Positions 36,209 through 47,597 of a stretch of 64,000 nt of DNA are shown one piece after another. Origin of the DNA: Akebia trifoliata (Eukaryota > Streptophyta > Magnoliopsida > Ranunculales > Lardizabalaceae); NCBI GenBank assembly GCA_017979445.1, contig CM030711.1:2108001-2172000 (forward strand). Direction: 5' to 3'. The notes below the pieces were generated by a model. The model made no database searches, was not told where the DNA came from, and saw only the letters and a list, made by a program, of their open reading frames with translations. How positions within the stretch are numbered: the first letter of the stretch is position 1; the number at the start of each line of letters is the position of its first letter. Made by a program: the position numbers and the translations under genes.

Positions 36209-37649
36209 TTAAATGGAGGTAGAAGAAGCAGGCTGTAAATTCTGGGGAAGCTCTTTTGAAACTTCGAAGAAGTCCTGAAGAGCGATCATCTTGACGTCGC
36301 TGTGTTTCATACTTCTTATTGCCTCTGCACTTGCCAAAGCTCCGGCAACAGTAGTTATGATCGGAACCTTATAAGAAAGAGCCATCCTCCTCAACTGACG
36401 TCCATCGATCTGATCGAGAGTATCACCCGAACTAGTTATCACCATCAACTGGATTTGTCCATTAGCAATCATATCACCGGCGTGGGGCCTACCCTCATGC
36501 ATCTTCAAAACCCGCTCCACCAAAATACCCTCTAATTCAAGCACATGGGCTGTCCCAGAAGTCGACACAATGTTGAAGCCGAGACTAATGAAGGCCCGTG
36601 CAATTGTTGCCAGGTGTGGCTTTGTCAAGTCATTCAGGCTGAGGAATAAAGTACCCGAAAGTGGTAGACTCTGCCCGGCAGCGATCTGAGCCTTTGCAAA
36701 TGCAACAGAGAACTCAAAATCAATCCCCATGACTTCGCCTGTGCTACGCATCTCAGGGCCAAGTAGCACATCACAACCCTGGAACTTCTCGAATGGGAGC
36801 ACAGCCTCCTTGACCGACATGTGGCTCGGGATTACCTCCTGTGTGAACCCTAGATCATAAAGAGATCTGCCTGACATAAGCAAGGAGGCGTACTTAGCGA
36901 GTGGATGCCCGATCGCCTTGGACACAAATGGGACTGTGCGTGATGCACGGGGATTTGCCTCGAGCAAGAAGAGTTCCCCGGCTGCTGTGATTGCATATTG
37001 GCAGTTCATGAGCCCACATACATTTAACCTCTTTGCCAACTTCTTTGTCCATAATCTGATTTTGGCTAAAGATGAAGAGGGAATGGTCTTTGTTGGTAAA
37101 GAACAAGCAGAGTCACCAGAGTGGATCCCAGCCTGTTCAATATGCTCCATTATCCCACCAATCACCACGTTACCTTGTGAGTCGGCGAGTGCATCAACGT
37201 CAATCTCAATGGCATCAGATAGGTACTTATCGACCAGAACAGGACGTTCAGGATCCACCTCAACAGCATTCTCAAGGTACGTCACAAGTTTATCGTCACT
37301 GTAGACAATCTCCATTGCGCGTCCACCCAACACATAGGAAGGCCGGACAACGACTGGGTAGCCTATATCCATGGCTATGGTCAAAGCATCGGCTTCACTC
37401 TTGGCAATCCCACCTTTTGGTTGTTCGATCTCCAACTCGTTCAGGATCATGTTGAACCTCTCTCTATTCTCAGCTGCATCAATAGAATCAGGTGATGTTC
37501 CCCATATGCGAACATGCCCGACCCCACTGGCACATGCAAGCTTCTTCTCATCAAGGTACCGCTGGAGAGGGAGTGCAAGCTTAAGGGGCGTCTGCCCTTC
37601 AAATTGCACAATGATTCCATCGGGCCGCTCCAAGTCAATGATATTCAAG
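36209..37649 (-). pseudogene. CARB: Truncated CARB copy (part of exon 3 only)
   Basis: 480 codons of carbamoyl-phosphate synthase large subunit, from [10 protein letters not shown] to the normal stop. They include the second ATP-grasp domain and the C-terminal allosteric (MGS-like) domain. Exons 1 and 2 and the first 35 codons of exon 3 are missing because the duplication breakpoint cuts here. In-frame, a TAA lies just beyond the junction (37,658-37,660) and there is no ATG at the start, so the frame cannot be extended. The only amino-acid change seen against the intact copy is Gly to Glu in VQFGGQTPL, a strongly conserved motif. Neither a promoter nor an N-terminal synthetase half is present. 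It is a very young partial pseudogene, or an assembly duplicate of the allele. Confidence 0.9.
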
Positions 37650-38640
37650 CTGCATTTTTAAGAAATTTTGTTGGGACTATTTTTGCGCGAGAACCACAAA
37701 AAATGTATGGGGGGAAATAATGATTTCAACTCTCACTCTTTTTTAATTCATCGATTGAACAACATAATCAATTCGACCTCTCTTTATTACTTGCTCGTCC
37801 GTTTCTATAACAAACAAGATTCTCCTAGAAGTAACTTCCCAATGTTTAAGTTTCTACTTCTCTTAGACATAGAATTCTAAAGCAAAATTTGGAATTTGTA
37901 ATAAACAGACCCTTAATCTTGATAGAGGTTAGATCTGACCTGAACCTGTCCATCGACATCCCTAACGTTAGATCATCAATTTGGGCCCACAAATTTTCAA
38001 CTAAGAAGATCTCATAAATTGGGCCCACTTAATACTCGGTCTCCAACTGAGTAAATTTCGACCAGGTGTACGGCTCAGGAAAGGCGAACATGCAAACATC
38101 CTTAATTAAGTACACTTGGTTGTATGTTGGATCTACTATTTGGAATAGGTCTGACACGTGTGCATGTTTGCCATGTGTACAAAGAAGCTTTTGGCCGGAC
38201 GAAGTTGGATGCACAACCGCACTAACATAATAACAACCACTTGTATTAATTATAACGAAACAAAAGTTGGTTGTAAATTATCAATTAATGCGCTCAGATC
38301 ATACGACCAATCAAAATAAAAAGCAGATAACGTTGACTATATTGATCCATCTATACTACGTGGCATTTCCTCATTATAGATTGATTTGATCGAGATGGCC
38401 CACACGGCTTCTCCAAATTGGCTGTCCTCTAACTAGTTTCCCACTCAGACTGCACAAAGCTTTAGCTTTCATACAGCTATAGCTAGGCTCACTCTCGCTC
38501 ATTTCTTTTCCTTTTTTCCCCAATTTGATAATATTTTAATTATTTTAGGTTGATTTGTTTTATTCCAAATCACAAAATTCAGAATTTATACTATTATGCA
38601 AATATTTAGGTTCAAGTAAACCTAAATATTTAAACTCACT

Positions 38641-38782
38641 CCCCTTCTTACGCATGTCCCCCTACACTCCCCTCACATAATCGTCGATTAGTTACTTTGA
38701 GATACACAAAAAAAAAATATTTATGATTATACGTATCTCAATGCAATTGATCTACAATTATGTGATGGGGACATAAGGCGGG
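38641..38782. mobile_element. Hairpin element, unit 2 copy
   Basis: Same element as 26,640-26,777, differing by a few substitutions (for example TCGTCGATT for TCGTAGATT) and a shorter A run in the loop. Confidence 0.6.
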
Positions 38783-40436
38783 GCCTGTGTCAAAGAAGGG
38801 TATTAGAAAGTCATTACATACAAAAATATTCATTATTTATTCTCTACAAAAATATTATATAGGGATAAATAATTATCAAGATTCTTATTTAATTTGACTT
38901 AATTTAGTTGACTCGATGATTTGTTGAGTTGACTAAATGAGTTTGTTTCTTCAAAATTTTAAGCTGAGTCACCTTTAAATCCAACTAATTTAACTCGAGT
39001 CGATACGATGAATTTGAAAACTATGCTTTATATTATAAATAGTGACACGATTAAAAATAAGAAATTGAATTATTTTATGATCAAATTCCAAAATTGAATT
39101 CTAGAATGAGAGCGACTTGTTGGGTAGAATATTACTAGTACTTCGATGTCATCCAGTAAGGATACAAGTTGTACTCTTTTTCTTTTTCATCTTCTCCTTC
39201 TTCTTCTTTGATTTTTCTACCATTTCGACAAAATTTTGATTTCTGATTATTTTTTTAATATGTCAAATTAAGATAAGATTGAATCCTACTTTTTCCCACC
39301 CAACTTGGGGGCTGTAACATTATATATTATAGATCTTTTTATGTGATTCGATTTCATACTTGGAGAGAGACTTATCGTGTTGGAGTTCTTGAGAAAAGAT
39401 GGGAACACATAAGGGAGTAGTGGTAGAGCACATTAGATAAAATTATTACTTTAATAAAACCTTTTTAAACAATGTTTCCATAAAGCTACTTTATAAACTA
39501 AAAGGTTGGTGTCCTTAGATTCAAAGAATGTAGATTGGTTGGTGGGTAGTGGTACGTTCGGCTTGACCTTCATAAAGTTAGAGATAAAAGAGAGACATAA
39601 ATATAAAGAGAATCCTTTTAGATCATAAATTCAACTCCATGCACAGATATTAACATAATTTTTCCATAAGCATATATTGGAGTAGTAAATAAGCTATCTT
39701 CTTTTCTTTTTTGAAAATATTTCCATTCCTTGATAAAGTACTAGGTAGGATGCATTGTAATAAGGTTTTTTTTGTTTTTTTTCTCGCTAATCAAGCGAAT
39801 TTTATAAAGAATAAAAAATTACATACATCTAGGCTATTGGAGATTCATTTAATCACTTTTAAACGCCTTACGAGCAATCAATGAAAGACTCTCAACAGAA
39901 GAGAAAAAACCATTACACTTATACCTTGAAATGCACGACATTGCCAACCTTGCATGGATTCCCTACTCCAAAGCATCAGTATTGTACCTTTGAAAATTAT
40001 TGTTTAAGTTAGATTCACGGTAATTTTTTTAGTTAGAATTTCTTCACAAATGTATTTAATTATGACCCAAGATTGTTCTTTTTTTTTTTGAAAAACAAAC
40101 TCATGCTTGAGTTTTTCTCTTCTTCTAGATTCTCTAGGTGTCAGTTATGTCATCGACTCTCGCCTCCCAAAACTAAGTAAAGAAGAAATTCTTGTTTATA
40201 TAAGGTTGTCCCCTTTGTTTTGGGGAAACTACTCACCTTCTTGTCCTTATACTCATGTATTTATCTTCTTCTTAAATTTTCGAAGATCATGATCACTATT
40301 TCAATGAATTTATGTTTTATACAGGTTAGAAATTTCAAAATCAATCTACTATGAAACTTTTAACCCCATTAAAAATTATTTAGAATTGTGGAATGTTGAT
40401 CTTTTACCTTTAATTTGCAAACCACTTTAGATGAGA

Positions 40437-40512
40437 TTAAAAGTTTCAGACTGACTTATTTTTTGTGAGGATAATCTCCTCACAAAAAATTAGTTCAATC
40501 TGAAACTTTTAA
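40437..40512. repeat. Long hairpin, unit 2 copy
   Basis: Same hairpin as 28,435-28,510; both arms are unchanged between the duplicated units as far as can be read. Confidence 0.85.
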
Positions 40513-43500
40513 CTAATAGAGGATAGAATTTGACCCCAACGTTGACTATATATATATATATGTGCAATCGCAATCGCTAAACACATGAAATCCAATGCTT
40601 GGGATGTATCTTAGAGATAATGTGACGTATCTCTTAAATACATGTTTCATTCTAACTGTTACATTTCATGTTCAAAGGCTCGTGATCACGTGTGATGTAT
40701 ATTTCAGTCTTATTTTAAGTCATAATAAATAAATTTACTAAGAATACAAATAACCTCATTTTTCATTTGTGGCGCCACCCTATTTGATTGAGATGGATAT
40801 TCTAGTATGTTAAAAGTCTTAATTAGACCAAGATATCCGTACCCCTAATACTTTCTAAGCTGTAAATCCGTAAAATTAGCTAAGTAAAACCTCCAATTTT
40901 GAATTCTAAGCTTTATGTTTGAAAAAAAAGGGGTGATAACGACTTATTTCCCCATTTTAGTCAATAAAATAGAGAACTAAAATTACCATACCAACTTTTT
41001 CTTTTTCTTTTAAGATAAGATTTCAACCACCTATCGCGTTTAACTGTTAATTATGATAGAATTTTGGGCGCATTTACTTGCAAGTTACATTTCATATTCA
41101 CCCAGGTGTGAATAATCATAGTCACAAAGTGAGAGTACAGGGTTTAAATCGACAAGGGAAAACTTCGAAAAAAATATTTAAAAAAAAAATTATATATATA
41201 TAATGAAAATTCATAAAATCAGATTATTATCATCAAATCCCATATTTTTACATTTATGAATCACAAAATTCTATTATGTATTAAATCTCACATTAAAAAA
41301 ATAAGGAAGTGTCTAATTTTTTTTTTTGATAAAAAAAAAAGGGGAATAAAACAGCGATTTTCTGTAACAAAGGAAAATTTTGTGTTTTTTAATCGATAAA
41401 GATGCTAGACACGTTTAAAACACTATTTTTCCAAAAAGCCACCATTTTTTGTTACTATGGGTATAATCATTATTTTTGTACTCTCTCTATTGATACTTCT
41501 ACGAGGATTTTCGTAAAATCTCTCCGATGATCAAGTCAGTAACGAATTTAGCAAAGTAATTGAATCTCAAGAATTGAGTGCCTTTACCATGGTTTAATAT
41601 CTTATTTATAAAAAAAATTCTCCTATAAATCTTTTTTAAATCTATAGTTATCCATTAATTAATAGTTTTCTTTTAAATCACAACTTCCTTATTATGAGAT
41701 ATTTGAATTTAATACAAAGAAACATGATTTTCAAATACACGTACATGGTTGCCTAAACAGTATAATACGTTCGGGAGTGTACATCAATCTTCACTTGGGA
41801 GTCGGAACTATTGGTTTCAACATGTAGAGACTTAAGGTGATTATCTAATGGGAGATTTGGTGACTTAATTTTATTTTGAGAGAATTACTGGCACACCTTT
41901 CTATTGCAATTTTATTACAAAAACCCCCTTACCTAATCAAGTTTGTTTATTTTCTTTACGAACCACGCTAGCATGACTAACTTAGTAAGATTCTAAAGGT
42001 TGTGCAATCCACATGGATTCTCAAATTGGCAACATAACATCACAACCTTCTAGATTTTTATTGAAAAACTCATATTCAAAAAGAATCCCTTTTTACCCCT
42101 GAATTGAAGTTGTTGAAAATGGATGACTACCAAAGTCTCAAATTTAAAACTAAAATTCAACAATGAAAATTAATATATTTTTTTAAATAAAAATAAAAAT
42201 AAAAAATATAAAAAATTTCAAATTTTTTCATTTATAATCCTCTGAAATCTGATCATATTTTTAGATGCCACAAATTGATGTCATTAAGATCTATTCCAAG
42301 GCATGTTAAATAACAAATTAACCGCATCAATTTGAAATTTATAGTGGAAATCCCCACTCCAAGTCTTCCTGGATAACAAATTTGATAAAGTAAGGTTGAG
42401 TGGGAAACATCTTCCTTACTAATTTAGTAAGATTTTAAGTCTTACTAAGAGTCATTTTGCTCAAATGGATAGCCACATTGGCAATCCAATATCACAACCC
42501 TATAAGTTTATTCGAAAAACTTATATTCATTTTTTTTTTCTCAAAATCAATTTTTTTTTAGCTTGATCCAAGGTTTTGAAAATGCACGTCTATCAAATTT
42601 TCACATAACTCCCAAACTTAAAATTGATATCTAATGGTGAAAAATCAGAATCATAAAACTCTGCCTTGTACAATCAAGAGGTGAGCCCTTAGTTAGGGTG
42701 TGAAATCCTTACTAATTTAGTAAGGCTAGTGGGACTCTTGTTTATAAGTAGATGAGCCAACGTATTGGGTCGGGTTATTTAGGTGGATCACCAGTATATC
42801 CTGCCCGAACCCGAGTTCTGATCGGATCTGAAAATGGATTAATGGGACCACATTAAATGAAACAAGATCTATTACGCACTCAGAAACAGAGGAGGCAAGG
42901 ATCCAAACCCAATTATCAAATGGGGTCCAAAATCTAGACCAGAATCCAAACATTCTGACACAGATGAGACAGGTGACCGAATAGCAATCCATGGGAGCCT
43001 GGTTTTAAGCCTGCAAACAAAACTAGGACCCTACTACCATGGTTTTCAAACTCGGTACGGTACCCAGTCTCAATCTTGGCACCCACCAAAACTGAGTTGA
43101 CTCGTCCGATATATAAATCATACGTACAGTTCAATCAAACATATAGGATAAGGTTATGAGGACTAACGAAAAATCACTCATATAAAAATAAAGAGTTACT
43201 ATTGCCAAACCAAGTTTTTGCTAACCCCACACCAGCTGTGTGCAAATCTTTGATGCTTTTACAGTTGAGATTTATCCAATAATATTCTAGGGTACTTTGT
43301 GAAATAAGAAGAGACTTTTCAAAAAATTTAATGAACCCAGACAATTATTTTAGAGAGATTATATTGTCACACCAACTTTTGCTAATGCCATCCCAATTCA
43401 TATGTAAATCACAAAGAATTAACACACTGGTGTGGTTATAGAAGCTCTTTTATTTTTAATATATTTATAAAAATAGCAATGTATCCAAATTTGTAATTAT

Positions 43501-43798
43501 TATTTTTACCAAAATGATTTATATTCTATTAACTTTACCATTTCTGTGAACCTACAATCAACTCCAGCATAAATGTAAATTCATTAAATTATTAGTACAC
43601 TACAATTCTTATAAATATTAAAAAACCTTGGCTGGGTCAATAGTTTAGGCAAAATACTTTAGTGTTCTAATAATTTCCTCAATATTACATTATAAGGTGG
43701 ATAAAAAGATGCTGATCACAGAACCCCATTTTCCTATATAAAATGCTATTAGGCTAATGATTTTCTAGCTTTATTATTTTTACTCAATCTGTATTTTG

Positions 43799-43887
43799 TT
43801 GACGTGGCAAGGGCATAGAATCATAGATGTTTTCCTTGTGTATCCCAAAGAAAACGATCTATGATTCTGTCCCCTTGCCACATCAAG
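43799..43887. mobile_element. Hairpin MITE, CATAGATTTTTC type, unit 2 copy
   Basis: Same hairpin as 31,778-31,866, with no change visible in either arm. Confidence 0.8.
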
Positions 43888-45846
43888 TATAGACCAAGTG
43901 AAAAAAATCAAATCAGGAAATCGCACTCCATCGTATTAATATAGAGTCGTGATAATTTGAAACTCTTTTTTCAAACACCCCCTATACATCCTCATCACAG
44001 AAATGCAAATCCTTTGCTTTGAGATACACAAGAAAAAGATTTACGATTCTGTAACTGCCAGGTCACAGAGCACATGCGGGAGTGTCTGAAAAAATAGCGT
44101 CAAATTATCATTTGTCATTAATATATGTCCTAATGGCACGTGCTAAGGTGTATTAAATGCAGTCTTTAAAACATTCCTCCTAAGGCATTTTAGATATTAA
44201 AAGAAAACAATAAGGACATTTAGAAAATATTAAGATTTTATGAAGATAGGAAGCAAATGATATATGCTTTTGACTACATGCATGTTGGTTCATGCACGTA
44301 AAAGAAGCACATTTAAACACGCAATACCAAAGCCCACCATGATGTGACGCAATGGAAGATGTATGGATGTGCACAAGAGTCTTGTACCATGCATGCTTGA
44401 TGAAACATACATATGCATACACCTGTGACACAAATGGAACACACATGCATGCGCGCACACCACAATGAAACATACACATGAATACATGCCAAATTTGGAT
44501 CCTGAATCTGCCAATAAGTATAAGGAAAGGCATGGTTTTGGACCATCAAACTACCCGTCAAATTTTTTTGTTGAATTTTTTAGTTTTCACATAGTGTAGG
44601 TAGGGTCAAATTTGCAGGGTCAGGAAAATACATACGCCCCTTCCATTTTTTGAGTAGTTTAGAAAGCGCTTTCCAATCTACGGTCCTTTGGAGGCAAGTA
44701 GTAAGAGCCCCTCAACTTCCAACTATGTGTACAAATTGGCAAGATCAATCACCGAGATTTGGGATTGGATAATCGAATCATGCTCATCCATTCCACTCTA
44801 TCAAGAACTAAGTCTTTTCTTATTGAAAGTTGGTTCATATCTTTCTTTTTTACTTTTTTTTTTTATAATAACGTCGGTTTTCCCCGAACCCACCCTTTCT
44901 AGCGTGGACCAGTTCCTACAGTTACACACCCCAATATCTTCTTCCACTATCTCTATCTACGTTCATTTCGAGCATTCGTCTCATATTTTTAGAAACTTCA
45001 ATTAGAAAAATCAATCACTTTAATAAATATTTCTCTTTTTGACTGGATAAATTTTCATCAAAGCCAGGAAGAAAAAAGGAGACAATAAGGACTTTTCTAT
45101 TTGACAAGTATAAGATTTCATTACAGACAAGAAACATGTTTCAAAAATAGGTCCAATACACCTACCTACCTACATGCAAAGATGGGGAAAAAACAGCAGC
45201 CCAAGAAAGAAAAAATTACACGCCACCTTTTCATGCCAAAAGACTCACACAGCACCAAAGAGAACCAGTTCTAAAATAGAAACAATGACTTTACAAACAA
45301 AATGGTTCACTCACTTCAAAGATATATGGGGGGATATGCCCCCAACAAATTGCAAATAGAAGACATAATTATCTTGCCAAATTAATTAGGGTGAATTGCC
45401 ATTTCGTGAGCTAAAATTGAGTTATTTATGATTCCGGCTAATTATTCATTTTAATTATCAAATCATGAATGATCACGTTTTTGTTAAAAAAAAATTCAGA
45501 ACGATAACAAATTTGGCGGTTTTAAAGTGCTATTTCCAATTAGTCACTTTAAACTTGTGAAATTTTCACTTTAAAAATGTCTGAATTCGTTATGGTTCAC
45601 GTTTTGGTAATTAAAATGAATAGTGAGCTAGAATCGTAAATTTGTTAAAAGTTGATCACTTTTTTGTAAATATCCCAATTAATTATCAAAAAACTCTATA
45701 TAAAAAAAATCTGGAGATCCACAAAAAAAATCTTACATAGGACAGAAGACCAAGTAGAAAGAAAGCTAGAGTGATAGGAAGCTCTTCAGTCTCAAATAAG
45801 TGGGCACAAAGAAAGCTAGAGTGATAGGAAGATTTATCAAAAAAGA

Positions 45847-46165
45847 CCACCTATTTGGTGTGACAACGAAAGTACAATCGAGTTAGCATCAAATACAATG
45901 TTTCACATTCGAACCAAACATATCGAGGTTCAACATCATTTTGTTCATGAAAAAATTCTCGGACAAGAAATTAAGTTAGAGAATGTGAGGACAAGAGATC
46001 AAGTTGCCGATATATTCACTAAAGCACTTGCAAAGGCAAAGTTCAAAGTGTTCAGAGAGTTTGATTGAACGCAAGCATGCACTAAGTGGGAGTGTTGAAG
46101 TGTGGTGCATCTTCTAACCCTAGTTTACATGTTGAAGAATCGTGGAACGTCCGATTTTTGTAAAT
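45847..46165 (+). mobile_element. Ty1/copia retrotransposon 3' end, unit 2 copy
   Basis: Same fragment as at 34,382. The RNase H tail is open from 45,847 to a TGA at 46,066-46,068, and the LTR-like TGTTGAAG starts at 46,093. Confidence 0.85.
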
Positions 46166-47144
46166 CACTTTCCATGGGATTAGATATCTTGGAATGAATT
46201 GATTTTTGGTGAGGATTTGACTCTTTTTAGGGACCTACAAATGCTTCCCATAAGTAGATTCTCAGTTATAAATTTGTAATTTTGATTAACAATAATAGAT
46301 TCTCAGTTATAAAATCTTCCTTTAAAAAAATGGGTCAAACAATAAATTTAATTGTATTAACATTTAAAAGTTGGGGTGTGATAAATAATTTGATAAATTA
46401 GGGTGCAATAGGTAAAAGTTAGGGTGCCAATAGAAACTCTCTTCTTTTAATTAGATTTGAGAGAAAGGAAAGAGAAACGTATAAAGAATTAGAGTATTTT
46501 AATAATTTATTAAATACTTAAGGACAAATTAATAACTTAATATATATAAAGGGTATTTTTGATAGTTTTGGATAAGAATTGTGACGGAAGTTACATAAAG
46601 TCTCTACTAAGAAAACATTTCAAAAACGGATCTTTAAAGGTCAATATTCTATAACTGAGGATATGTTATTCCTTATTTTAATAAATGTGATTTTAAGAGT
46701 AATTTTCCAAAAAAAAATGCCCCCATCTAAACATTCTCACTCATAAGCATGAACCCATTTTTTTACAAGGATTTTTTCACTAACAACCAAGAAAGTCATT
46801 TTAAAAAAGGGTAAAATAATCTTCAAAAAAGTTTTAAAAACCAAAAAAAAAAAATCACATTTAAAATGTTTAATTGACAGAAAATAGGCCGAAAGGAGGT
46901 AAGTGAAACTGTTACATAACTATTGGGGTGGTAAGTGTAATTGTCAAAACATTAGGAGGTCAACATAGAATTATGCCATCAAATAAGGGGTGAAAGTATA
47001 ATTTACCCTTAAATTTACTTTCTATGTAATGCTCAGCGGTAGAAATACAGAAAATAGTTTCTCCAAAATCTGTTTTATGGCAGAACTTGTATTTCCCTAT
47101 TATTCTTTAGATTGGGGTGAATTTAAAACGCACATTCATTTCTC

Positions 47145-47465
47145 TCATTGTTGAACTAGACGTCTCAAACATTTTGGAAAACTCGCCCGAGACAACTCGG
47201 TCTCGTTCACGGACCGATGATACGAGCCATCCTCGTTGACATTGAAATTCCTCATAAAACCAATATCCCATTTGTTATCATTCTCAATGTACAACACCAT
47301 TCTGGTCTGGAGATTTTTCTTACTATATGCAAATAAAAAATTGGGATTGAAGTGGAGACTCCCCAGACCATTATACAGTTTGCAAACCATGTTAGTCAAC
47401 TTCAATGGAGTCATTCTAATCAGATCGAAATGCAACGCGGTGGACTTAGGCCAACCACCAATCAA
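47145..47465 (-). CDS. Unidentified 106-aa ORF downstream of CARB, unit 2 copy
   Basis: The translation is identical to that of 35,748-36,068. It lies 132 bp beyond the stop codon of the intact CARB gene, where readthrough or 3' UTR transcription could include it. The C-terminal part again comes from a dispersed repeat. No family recognised; whether it is translated is unknown. Confidence 0.35.
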   Translation of the reverse strand: MIGGWPKSTALHFDLIRMTPLKLTNMVCKLYNGLGSLHFNPNFLFAYSKKNLQTRMVLYIENDNKWDIGFMRNFNVNEDGSYHRSVNETELSRASFPKCLRRLVQQ

Positions 47466-47597
47466 ACCAATCTAAAATGACAAAACTGCGATAAATAGTT
47501 TATTAAAAACACTTCTTCAAAGACAACATTAATAAAAACAAATTTAACAATCAAAAAAAAAAAAAAAACATACTTGGATGCAAAAGAGCAGAATGGA

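Larger units (their letters stand above)
25645..37649. repeat. Unit 1 of a head-to-tail segmental duplication (12,005 bp)
   Basis: The sequence from CTGCATTTTTAAGAAATTTT (25,645) onward is repeated from 37,650 in the same orientation and order, with only scattered substitutions. The unit ends at 37,649 inside CARB exon 3, at ...ATATTCAAG. The junction ATTCAAG/CTGCAT shows no microhomology with either parent flank. The unit contains, in order, hairpin MITEs, a CACTA terminus, a copia 3' end, a 106-aa ORF and the truncated CARB copy. Other than these, no gene is recognised in it. Confidence 0.95.

Noticed and set aside
36302..37661. Several plus-strand frames of 70-128 aa
   Set aside because: These are antisense shadows of the CARB exon; the same frames recur over the intact copy at 47,691-49,097.
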